A stretch of DNA of 7,240 nt from an uncultured Spirochaetaceae bacterium (GTDB lineage Bacteria > Spirochaetota > Spirochaetia > Treponematales > Treponemataceae): the NCBI GenBank assembly GCA_902772605.1, contig CACYBG010000214.1, positions 1-7,240 on the forward strand, given 5' to 3'. Positions 1 through 6,299 of this stretch are shown here, piece after piece (position 1 is the first letter of the stretch; each line of letters opens with the position of its first letter). The position numbers and the translations under genes are program-made. The notes below the pieces were generated by a model. The model was given only the letters and a program-made list of their open reading frames with translations. It was not told the origin of the DNA and ran no database searches.

Positions 1-1872
1 AAAAATCAGCGTACCTATTTCCTTCGCGAGGAGCTCAAGGCCATTCAGGAAGAGCTTGGAATGGATGCAGACCCCAAGTCCAAGGATGCCAAGACATTCA
101 GTCGTAAGATAGATTCGTTCAAATTCACCGGCGAAATCAAGGAAACCGTTGAGGCGGAACTTGAAAAATTCCAGATGCTCGATCCCCATGATTCCGAGTA
201 CGTCAGCGTCCGTTCCTATCTGGATTTGATATGCAACCTTCCATGGAACGACCGTCCTATCGAAGATTTCAGCATTGAAGGTGCCTCCAGGATACTTGAA
301 GCCGATCACTACGGCATGGAAGACGTCAAGAAGAGGATTCTGGAACATCTTGCGGTAAGGAAACTCAAGCATGACGGAAAGGGATCCGTGCTGATTCTGG
401 TCGGACCACCGGGAGTTGGAAAGACCAGCATCGGAAAATCGATTGCAAGGGCCATGCACAAGAAATTCTACCGCTTTTCAGTGGGCGGTGAACACGATGA
501 AGCCAAAATCAAGGGGTTCAGGAGGACCTACGTCGGGGCCATGCCAGGTCAGATTCTTGCAGGTCTCAAGATAACCAAGTCCAAGTCGCCCGTCTTCATG
601 ATTGACGAGGTGGACAAGATGAATGCATCCCATCAGGGGGACCCGTCTGCAGCCCTTCTTGAGGTGCTTGACCCTGAACAGAACGTCAGTTTCCGCGACA
701 CATACCTTGACCTTCCGTTCGATGTCAGCAACGTGTTTTTCATCCTGACTGCCAACACCCTTGATACGATTCCGCGTCCGCTTTTGGACCGTGCCGAGAT
801 AATCGAGCTTTCAGGCTATGTCGATCAGGAGAAAATCCAGATTGCAAAAAAATACCTGATTCCGAAGACCCTTTTGAAAAACGGACTGAAGAAAAATCAG
901 GTGAAATTCACGAAGCAGGCCCTTGAACTGATAGCGACGGAATATGCACGTGAAGCCGGAGTCCGCAATTACGAAAAGAACATAGACAAAATCATCCGGA
1001 AGATGGTCAGGGCGGAGGTCGAGGAATACGAAAAGAAGAATCCGATGCCGAACTTCCCTACCATTGAAGACGTTTCTGGAAAATTGAAGAAGGCTCCCAA
1101 GAAAAAGGGGACGGCTGCAGTCGTTCCTCAGGAAAAGTCCGTCCCGGATGAAAAGGATGAAGTGGATTTGGAAAACCTGCTTGCCGAAGAAAGGGAGAAG
1201 ATTTCCGAAGCCGAATCAAAGAAGATTTCCGCTGCAATGGACGGAAAATCGTTTTCCGTTGATGTGCCGGAAGTAAGGCAGTACCTGGGAAAGGCCGTGT
1301 TTGATGAAAGTCAGATAAAGTCTGCATCGGTTCCTGGAACTGCAATAGGACTTGCCTGGACAAGCATGGGAGGAGACACCCTTCTTCTTGAAAGCATTTC
1401 GTTCGAATCCTCAAAGGGCGGACTTCAGCTTACCGGTCAGATGGGCGACGTCATGAAGGAAAGCGCACAGATTGCAATGAACTGGGTCAAGCAGTATGCA
1501 ATAGCGAACGGAATCAAGGACGGGGAATGGTTTGAAAAGAACACCATCCACCTGCACATACCGGAGGGAGCCACTCCAAAGGATGGACCTTCCGCCGGCA
1601 TAACGATGGCTACGACTTTCTATTCTCTTCTTACCGGAAAGAAAATCAAGGCTTCCCTGGCTATGACCGGTGAACTCAGCCTTACGGGACAGGTTCTTCC
1701 GATCGGGGGACTCAGGGAAAAGACCGTGGCTGCAAAGCGCAACAGGATAAAGACCATAATCATTCCGGCTGCAAACGTGCGCGATCTGGACGAGATACCG
1801 GAGCACGTCAAAAGCGGGATCAAGTTTATTCCCGTTACCAGGGTTGAGGAGGTGCTGAAATGGGCCTTTTAA
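1..1872 (+). CDS. lon: ATP-dependent Lon protease, 5'-truncated by the window edge
   Basis: Cytoplasmic AAA+ serine protease (family S16) that unfolds and degrades damaged and regulatory proteins. The frame is open from base 1, and its first residues (KNQRTYFLREELKAIQEELG) match the conserved coiled-coil segment before the Lon ATPase domain, so the ATG at 61 is internal and the N-terminal substrate-binding domain lies off the left edge. Seen in order: Walker A GPPGVGKTS (403-429), Walker B VFMIDEVDKM (592-621), sensor region ILTAN near 745, a charged Lys/Glu-rich linker (about 1021-1254), then the protease domain with catalytic Ser in PKDGPSAG (codon 1591) and catalytic Lys in GLREKT (codon 1720). 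The Ser-Lys spacing of 43 residues equals that of E. coli Lon (S679/K722). The distance from Walker A Lys to Ser is 390 residues against 317 in E. coli, so about 73 extra residues sit mainly in the linker. Motifs such as GLAWTSMGGDT and RRTYVGAMPG resemble mitochondrial Lon. All active-site residues are intact. Its stop overlaps the next gene. Confidence 0.97.
   Translation, partial: KNQRTYFLREELKAIQEELGMDADPKSKDAKTFSRKIDSFKFTGEIKETVEAELEKFQMLDPHDSEYVSVRSYLDLICNLPWNDRPIEDFSIEGASRILEADHYGMEDVKKRILEHLAVRKLKHDGKGSVLILVGPPGVGKTSIGKSIARAMHKKFYRFSVGGEHDEAKIKGFRRTYVGAMPGQILAGLKITKSKSPVFMIDEVDKMNASHQGDPSAALLEVLDPEQNVSFRDTYLDLPFDVSNVFFILTANTLDTIPRPLLDRAEIIELSGYVDQEKIQIAKKYLIPKTLLKNGLKKNQVKFTKQALELIATEYAREAGVRNYEKNIDKIIRKMVRAEVEEYEKKNPMPNFPTIEDVSGKLKKAPKKKGTAAVVPQEKSVPDEKDEVDLENLLAEEREKISEAESKKISAAMDGKSFSVDVPEVRQYLGKAVFDESQIKSASVPGTAIGLAWTSMGGDTLLLESISFESSKGGLQLTGQMGDVMKESAQIAMNWVKQYAIANGIKDGEWFEKNTIHLHIPEGATPKDGPSAGITMATTFYSLLTGKKIKASLAMTGELSLTGQVLPIGGLREKTVAAKRNRIKTIIIPAANVRDLDEIPEHVKSGIKFIPVTRVEEVLKWAF
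1846..1852 (+). promoter_or_regulatory. Ribosome binding site for the flavin reductase-like gene, inside lon
   Basis: The purine run GAGGAGG lies inside the last lon codons, 7 bases before the ATG at 1860. It decides the start of the downstream gene: the alternative in-frame ATG at 1875 is 22 bases away from it and has no closer Shine-Dalgarno sequence. Confidence 0.75.
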
Positions 1873-2372
1873 AGATGGCAGTCCATTACAGCGGTGATGG
1901 AGATTCTGAATTCGTTCCTATCGACTTGAAAAAGGCTTACAGGATGATAAAACCCGTGGCCATGGTTGCAACGAAAGGTAAAAAGCATTACGACCTGACT
2001 CCATACGTCTGGATAATGCCCCTTGACTTTGAGCCGGTGACCAGGGTTGTGTTCAGTTCCGACCCCGACCATCAGACCGTTGCGAACATCAGGAGGACGG
2101 GTGAATTTGCCGTGTGCTTCCCGTCGGAGGGAAAGGAGCCTTTCATACATCTGTGCGGTACGGTTTCAAATCCCGAGGCCGATAAATACGGTCTGTTCAA
2201 GATTGATGCCGATTCAGTTGAAAAGGTTGATGCCCGCATTCCGAAAAAATCGGTTTCTGGATGGATTGAGTTCCGCCTGATAAGGATTGTTGCGGAAGGT
2301 TCGGTCGTACTTGTGATGGGTGAAGCCGTCGCTGCATACGGAAGACCCGACATCTTTTCGTGGGCAAACTGA
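1860..2372 (+). CDS. Flavin reductase-like FMN-binding split-barrel protein
   Basis: A 170-residue soluble protein resembling the flavin reductase-like domain (DIM6/NTAB type, PF01613-like), whose members bind FMN and act as flavin reductases or small oxidoreductases; the substrate here is unknown. Family-like features are the N-terminal RMIKPVAMVATKGK strand, TPYVWIMPLDFEP, VVFSSDPDHQTVANIRRTGEFAVCFPS (about residues 65-97), and a C-terminal strand segment around VVLVMGEAVAA. No signal peptide or membrane segment is seen. The start at 1860 is chosen because of the well-placed GAGGAGG. It overlaps the lon stop by 13 bases, implying cotranscription and translational coupling; this does not prove a shared function. 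The C-terminus (GRPDIFSWAN) ends soon after the last recognisable strand, where relatives often carry a further stretch, so slight truncation is possible. The family call is fairly sure, the specific function is not. Confidence 0.85.
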   Translation: MGLLKMAVHYSGDGDSEFVPIDLKKAYRMIKPVAMVATKGKKHYDLTPYVWIMPLDFEPVTRVVFSSDPDHQTVANIRRTGEFAVCFPSEGKEPFIHLCGTVSNPEADKYGLFKIDADSVEKVDARIPKKSVSGWIEFRLIRIVAEGSVVLVMGEAVAAYGRPDIFSWAN

Positions 2373-2535
2373 TTCGGTCTCGATCTCGAAATGCAGTTTT
2401 TGGGGATTCCGTCAAAAAAAATCACTGTTGAAAAATTTCTCCCTTGGATTCAGACTTAAACTCCGGGATTTCCATCTTCGCTTCGGATGCCGGGCCTGGT
2501 GGAACCCGTAAAAATGCAAGCTGGAGAAAAAACTT
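2373..2535 (+). other. Intergenic stretch between the flavin protein and GH31 genes
   Basis: These 163 bases hold no gene I can support. They contain an A8 run (2414-2421), a lone -35-like TTGAAA (2428-2433) without a convincing -10 at 16-18 bases, and a GC-rich part (about 2461-2511) that could fold weakly by pairing GGG..TTCC with GGAA.CCC. No T-tract terminator follows. I therefore cannot tell whether GH31 is read from its own promoter here or by read-through from lon. The flavin protein's frame also stays open for 28 codons after its stop (2373-2456). Confidence 0.4.
2523..2526 (+). promoter_or_regulatory. Ribosome binding site for GH31
   Basis: GGAG sits 9 bases before the ATG at 2536, at the long end of normal spacing. 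It supports this ATG as the start, as does the alignment of the N-terminal beta-sandwich from the first residues. Confidence 0.6.
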
Positions 2536-4608
2536 ATGAAGCTTTATAGGGAAAACTCTGCCCTTGTGGTTCAGCGCGGTACGGAAAGGCTATTCATCGA
2601 AAGCTGGGGCGTAAACTCTCTCAGAATCCGCATGACGAAGGATTCCATTCTTGACGGAAACGATTGGGCGCTGAGCTGTCCATGTGAAAAGCCTGAACCG
2701 ATAATCGACATTCATGAAGTGGACGTAACCGAACCGTGGTATTACGGAGATGAACGCAAGGCTCACGAATCCAAGGCGACGGAAGCGACCATCACCAACG
2801 GAAAAATAAGTGCATGCGTCAGTTTCGAGGGATGGATTTCGTTCTACAATCAGCGCGGCGAACTTTTGACTCAGGAATACTGGAGGACAAGGGACAGAAT
2901 CGACAGATATGCGGTCCCGCTCAGGATTGAAGGACGCGAACTCAAGGCGATTACCGGAACGACGGACTACACCCTGACTGCACGGTTCGAAGCCTTTGAC
3001 GATGAGCACATCTACGGAATGGGAGTCTATCAGGACGGATGTTTCGACAGGAAGGGCTCATCCATGGAACTTGCCCACAGGAACAGTCAGACATCGGTAC
3101 CTTTCCTTGTATCCAGCCGCGGTTACGGATTTCTCTGGAACAATCCTGCAATCGGATATGCAAATTTCGCAAGCAACAAGACCGAGTGGCATTCAAACAG
3201 CACCAAAAAGATGGACTACTGGATTACGGCCGGTGACAGTCCCGCACAGATACACGAACAGTATACTTCGGTTGCAGGTCGCACGCCGATGATGCCTGAC
3301 TATGGAATGGGATTCTGGCAGTGCAAGCTCAGGTACCGGACCCAGGAAGAGGTTCTGGAAGTCGCCCGTGAATATCACAGAAGGGGCATACCGGTCGATG
3401 TAATCGTAATCGATTTCTTCCATTGGACCCGTCAGGGGGAGTTCAGGTTTGATCCCAGATGCTTTCCCGACCCCGAGGCGATGATAAGGGAACTTTCGTC
3501 CATGGGCATTAAGGTCTGCGTATCCGTGTGGCCGACCATCGATCAAAAGTCGGAGAATTTCGGGGCTATGGCTGATTCGGGATATCTTGTATCTGCGGAT
3601 CGAGGTTCCGGAATCCACATGGACTGGCTTGGAAACACGGTGTTCTATGATGCTACGAATCCGGGTGCAAGGAAATTCGTGTGGGACTGCTGCAGGAAAA
3701 ACTATTACGACAAGGGAGTGAAGATTTTCTGGCTCGATGAAGCTGAACCCGAATACGGACCTTACGACTGGGACCTTTTCCGCTATCATGCAGGACCGGT
3801 GCAGCAGTGTGCGAACATTTATCCTGAATGTTATGCGGAAGGATTTTACGACGGACTGAAATCTGCGGGGGAAAGCGAATCGATGAGCCTGGTTCGTTCT
3901 GCCTGGGCCGGAAGCCAAAAATACGGGGTGCTTACCTGGAGCGGCGACATACATTCTGATTTCAGGGCGTTCAGGGAAAACCTTCAGGCGGGATTAAACA
4001 TGAGCATGGCGGGAATCCCGTGGTGGACTACCGACATAGGCGGATTTGTGGGCGGAGATCCAAGGAGTGAGGATTTCAGGGAGCTTCTGGTCCGCTGGTT
4101 TGCATGGGGAACGTTCTGTCCGGTTATGCGCATGCACGGTGAAAGGCCTCCGTACATACCGTTGGAAAAGGGTACCGAGGTCATTGACGGAGTTCCTCAG
4201 TGGGGAAGTGCACAGCCCAATGAAATCTGGTGTTTCGGCGATGAAAACTATGAAATCATGAAAAAGTTCATACTGGTCAGGGAAAGGCTCCGTCCGTACA
4301 TCAAAAAGTGCATGGAAGAGGCGAGCAGAACCGGTGCTCCTGTTGCAAGACCCATGTATTACGATTTTCCGTCCGATGAAAACTGCCTTGTAATGAAGGA
4401 CCAGTACATGTTCGGACCCGATCTGCTGGTTGCTCCGGTAATGGAAAAGGGCGTGACTGGGCGTTCGGTCTATCTTCCTTACGGTCATGCGTGGAAGGAT
4501 GCCGTTGACGGAAAGGTTTACGAAGGGGGCGTAAGGATTGAAGTGGACGCACCGTTGGACGTAATTCCCGTATTCATAAGGGATTGTGCCGACATAGCCG
4601 TCTATTGA
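2536..4608 (+). CDS. Glycoside hydrolase family 31 alpha-glycosidase (alpha-xylosidase/alpha-glucosidase-like)
   Basis: A complete 690-residue retaining alpha-glycosidase that removes terminal alpha-linked sugars (xylose or glucose) from oligosaccharides. Layout: N-terminal beta-sandwich (about 1-250), a TIM barrel opening at MPDYGMGFWQCKLRYRTQEEV (about 252-272), and C-terminal beta-sandwich beginning around DQYMFGPDLLVAPV (about 622-635). Within the barrel are IVIDFFHW (Asp293), the nucleophile motif FWLDEAEPE (Asp401, codon 3736), the acid/base motif WSGDIHSDF (Asp471, codon 3946), PWWTTDIGGF (about 495-504) and MRMHGE (Arg532, His534). The catalytic set is complete and the length is normal for the family. 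The W-L-D-x-x-E-P form of the nucleophile motif is the type I associate with bacterial alpha-xylosidases acting on xyloglucan pieces, but alpha-glucosidase or another GH31 activity remains possible. There is no signal peptide, so it should act in the cytoplasm on imported oligosaccharides. It is followed by a strong terminator; its promoter is not clear. Confidence 0.93.
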   Translation: MKLYRENSALVVQRGTERLFIESWGVNSLRIRMTKDSILDGNDWALSCPCEKPEPIIDIHEVDVTEPWYYGDERKAHESKATEATITNGKISACVSFEGWISFYNQRGELLTQEYWRTRDRIDRYAVPLRIEGRELKAITGTTDYTLTARFEAFDDEHIYGMGVYQDGCFDRKGSSMELAHRNSQTSVPFLVSSRGYGFLWNNPAIGYANFASNKTEWHSNSTKKMDYWITAGDSPAQIHEQYTSVAGRTPMMPDYGMGFWQCKLRYRTQEEVLEVAREYHRRGIPVDVIVIDFFHWTRQGEFRFDPRCFPDPEAMIRELSSMGIKVCVSVWPTIDQKSENFGAMADSGYLVSADRGSGIHMDWLGNTVFYDATNPGARKFVWDCCRKNYYDKGVKIFWLDEAEPEYGPYDWDLFRYHAGPVQQCANIYPECYAEGFYDGLKSAGESESMSLVRSAWAGSQKYGVLTWSGDIHSDFRAFRENLQAGLNMSMAGIPWWTTDIGGFVGGDPRSEDFRELLVRWFAWGTFCPVMRMHGERPPYIPLEKGTEVIDGVPQWGSAQPNEIWCFGDENYEIMKKFILVRERLRPYIKKCMEEASRTGAPVARPMYYDFPSDENCLVMKDQYMFGPDLLVAPVMEKGVTGRSVYLPYGHAWKDAVDGKVYEGGVRIEVDAPLDVIPVFIRDCADIAVY

Positions 4609-4618
4609 GTCTCTGTTT

Positions 4619-4654
4619 GGCCGCTGAAAAACGGTTTCGGCGGTCTTTTTTTTT
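4619..4654 (+). terminator. Intrinsic terminator after GH31
   Basis: An 11-bp stem (4619-4629 with 4635-4645, two G-U wobbles), a 5-base loop (AACGG) and a run of nine T (4646-4654) begin 11 bases after the GH31 stop. The wobbles become A-C mismatches on the other strand and no T run lies there, so it acts for rightward transcription only. Confidence 0.92.
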
Positions 4655-4681
4655 GCATTTCATCGATTTGCGCTCACACCC

Positions 4682-4710
4682 TTGAACTAAAATACCTTAA
4701 CATGTATAAT
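4682..4710 (+). promoter_or_regulatory. Sigma-70-type promoter of citrate synthase
   Basis: The -35 box TTGAAC (4682-4687) and a perfect -10 box TATAAT (4705-4710) are separated by exactly 17 bases. The predicted transcript start is near 4717, giving a leader of about 49 bases before the ATG at 4766. The local sequence is clearly more AT-rich than its surroundings, and the GH31 terminator isolates it from upstream transcription. Confidence 0.8.
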
Positions 4711-4747
4711 TATTGGAATAATCTTTGATTAAACTGCATAATTATAC
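4704..4747. repeat. Perfect 10-bp inverted repeat over the citrate synthase promoter
   Basis: GTATAATTAT (4704-4713) is exactly complementary in reverse to ATAATTATAC (4738-4747), with 24 bases between. Each arm is also one base off the palindrome TATAATTATA, and the two centres are 32 bp apart, close to three helical turns. The left arm contains the -10 box and lies upstream of the predicted transcript start, so it cannot form an RNA hairpin. A paired DNA operator is the better guess. Chance in AT-rich DNA is not excluded. Confidence 0.5.
4709..4722. promoter_or_regulatory. Small palindrome at the predicted transcript start, possible operator
   Basis: ATTATT-GG-AATAAT is a perfect 6-bp inverted repeat that starts within the -10 box and spans the predicted start of transcription, a position where a bound repressor would block RNA polymerase. 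The stretch 4704-4718 also matches 11 of 14 defined positions of the PerR-box consensus as I remember it, which in AT-rich DNA is weak evidence. Confidence 0.3.
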
Positions 4748-4755
4748 GCTGTTGT

Positions 4756-4760
4756 GGAGG
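4756..4760 (+). promoter_or_regulatory. Ribosome binding site of citrate synthase, decides the start
   Basis: GGAGG lies 5 bases before the ATG at 4766. It overlaps the in-frame GTG at 4754, so that GTG is part of the Shine-Dalgarno region and not the start codon. Confidence 0.85.
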
Positions 4761-4765
4761 CTGAC

Positions 4766-6199
4766 ATGAATGAAGAAATCGATATGTGCAATGAATTCAT
4801 CAAAAAGGTTACCGTTGAAACAAAAAAGAACGACCCGATAGATCCCGACCTCTATCAGAAATATGACGTAAAGCGTGGACTTCGTTATGCAGACGGACGT
4901 GGAGTTCTTGTCGGACTTACGCGCATAGGTGATGTAGTCGGATACGAAGTCGATGAGACCGGTAAAAAGATTGCCGTTCCTGGACGTCTGGTTTACCGCG
5001 GATATTCCGTTGAAGATATAGTCCATGACACTGAGGCTCACCATCAGTTCGGATATGAGCAGTGTGCATACCTCCTTCTTTTCGGAGAACTTCCGACACA
5101 GACCCAGCTTGAGGAATTCAAGGCGGTCATGGGCTCCATGAGGGTGCTTCCCCCGAATTTCACCGAAGACATGATAATGAAGGCTCCTTCAAGCGACATC
5201 ATGAACAAGATTGCCCGCGGAGTCCTTGCTTCATATTCATACGACCCGAATCCTGAGGACAGGAACATCGAAAACATATTGAGGCAGTGCATGGAACTCA
5301 TTTCAAGGTTCAGCACCCTTGCCGCATACGGATATCAGGCTAAGCGCCGCTATTATGACGGTAAGAGCATGTACATACACAACCCGGATCCGACGCTCGG
5401 TACTGCGGAAAATTTCCTGAGGCTCATCCGCTCCGACAAGTCCTATACAAGGCTTGAGGCTGAAATCCTGGATTTGGCCCTCATCCTTCATGCAGAACAC
5501 GGAGGAGGAAACAACTCTTCCCTTACCATACACGTAGTTTCGTCCGCCGACACCGATACCTATTCGGCCGTTGCAGCTGCAGTCGGTTCATTGAAGGGTC
5601 GCAGGCATGGTGGTGCAAACATCCGCGTAATGGAGATGATGGACGACGTCAAGGCTCACGTTAAGGACTGGAGTTCAGAGACGGAAGTTGCAGAATACCT
5701 CAGGAAGATTGCACGTAAGGAAGCGTTCGACCACACCGGACTGATTTACGGACAGGGACATGCCGTCTACACGATTTCTGATCCAAGGGCCATCCTTCTC
5801 CGCGAAAAGGCGACTGAACTTGCAAGGGAGAAGGGCTGTGAAGAGGAACTGAACCTCTACAACATAATCGACCGTATGGCACCGGAGGTTCTCTATGAAC
5901 TCCACGGCGACAAAAAGAAAATCTGTACGAACGTGGACTTCTATTCGGGATTCGTATATTCAATGCTCAACATACCGAGGGAGCTTTTCACTCCGCTGTT
6001 TGCAATCGCCCGTATCGCAGGATGGTCAGCACACCGCATCGAAGAGATTGTTGCCGGAGGAAGGATTTACCGTCCAGCATACAAGAACGTGTCCGAAGAA
6101 AGGAAATACGTCCCGATTGAAGACAGGGTTGAATCCGTTTCTGAGGGACCTGTTTCATACGAGGAAGAGGACGTTCACACTGCCGGACCGTCAGACTGA
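4766..6199 (+). CDS. gltA/citZ-like: Citrate synthase (type I fold)
   Basis: A 477-residue cytoplasmic enzyme that condenses acetyl-CoA with oxaloacetate to give citrate. The three catalytic residues of the family are visible: His245 in AEHGGGNNSS (codon 5498), His281 in GRRHGGAN (codon 5606) and Asp391 in NVDFYSG (codon 5936). Also typical are the small-substrate and fold motifs YRGYSVEDIV, LLLFGELPT, YGQGHAVYTISDPRA and PLFAIARIAGWSAHRIEE. At 477 residues it is longer than the classic forms (about 370-430) and is like the long form common in anaerobes, with an N-terminal extension of about 45 residues and an acidic tail (last 25 residues or so, with EEED). The ATG at 4766 is preferred over GTG at 4754 because GGAGG precedes it. 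It has its own promoter and terminator, with no aconitase or isocitrate dehydrogenase beside it, and may serve glutamate synthesis. 2-methylcitrate synthase is a less likely alternative since no propionate genes are seen. Confidence 0.95.
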   Translation: MNEEIDMCNEFIKKVTVETKKNDPIDPDLYQKYDVKRGLRYADGRGVLVGLTRIGDVVGYEVDETGKKIAVPGRLVYRGYSVEDIVHDTEAHHQFGYEQCAYLLLFGELPTQTQLEEFKAVMGSMRVLPPNFTEDMIMKAPSSDIMNKIARGVLASYSYDPNPEDRNIENILRQCMELISRFSTLAAYGYQAKRRYYDGKSMYIHNPDPTLGTAENFLRLIRSDKSYTRLEAEILDLALILHAEHGGGNNSSLTIHVVSSADTDTYSAVAAAVGSLKGRRHGGANIRVMEMMDDVKAHVKDWSSETEVAEYLRKIARKEAFDHTGLIYGQGHAVYTISDPRAILLREKATELAREKGCEEELNLYNIIDRMAPEVLYELHGDKKKICTNVDFYSGFVYSMLNIPRELFTPLFAIARIAGWSAHRIEEIVAGGRIYRPAYKNVSEERKYVPIEDRVESVSEGPVSYEEEDVHTAGPSD

Positions 6200-6244
6200 T
6201 TCATTGGAGCTTTAAAAACAGTATCCCCTTAATGGATGGATAAG

Positions 6245-6284
6245 CCGATCGGCTGCGTTTTTTCAACGTGTCGGTCGGTTTTTT
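6245..6284 (+). terminator. Intrinsic terminator after citrate synthase
   Basis: CCGATCGGC (6245-6253) pairs with GTCGGTCGG (6270-6278, two wobbles). After a one-base bulge (6254) the stem continues as GCGTT (6255-6259) with AACGT (6265-6269), leaving a 5-base loop. A run of six T follows (6279-6284). It begins 46 bases after the stop. The self-complementary AGCCGATCGGCT (6243-6254) is a competing short fold. In the leftward direction the stem is weaker and has no T run, so it serves citrate synthase and probably not the converging esterase. Confidence 0.85.
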
Positions 6285-6299
6285 GCATCCGTTTCATCC

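Noticed and set aside
61..63. ATG at 61 as the start of lon
   Set aside because: The frame is open and conserved back to base 1, so this is an internal methionine of a gene cut by the window edge.
2428..2456. A promoter for GH31 starting at TTGAAA
   Set aside because: The -35-like box is good, but the hexamer 17 bases later (CAGACT) matches the -10 consensus at only three positions, so I do not call a promoter.
2320..2511. A 63-codon open frame across the end of the flavin protein and the following gap
   Set aside because: It starts inside a real gene in another frame, has no family likeness and no good ribosome binding site. It does not continue the flavin protein in any recognisable way.
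3193..3954. A 253-codon open frame antisense to the GH31 gene
   Set aside because: It lies wholly inside a well-conserved gene with intact catalytic motifs; its translation has biased, non-domain-like composition, and no ribosome binding site or promoter was apparent. It is a shadow of the GH31 codon pattern.
4754..4756. GTG as the start of citrate synthase
   Set aside because: It overlaps the GGAGG site that serves the ATG at 4766, and no Shine-Dalgarno sequence precedes it.
6243..6254. The palindrome AGCCGATCGGCT as an operator
   Set aside because: It lies downstream of both genes and is explained as part of the terminator stem.
6200..6299. A terminator for the leftward esterase gene
   Set aside because: On the minus strand the wobble pairs of the hairpin become mismatches and the bases after it (CTTATCC) contain no T run.
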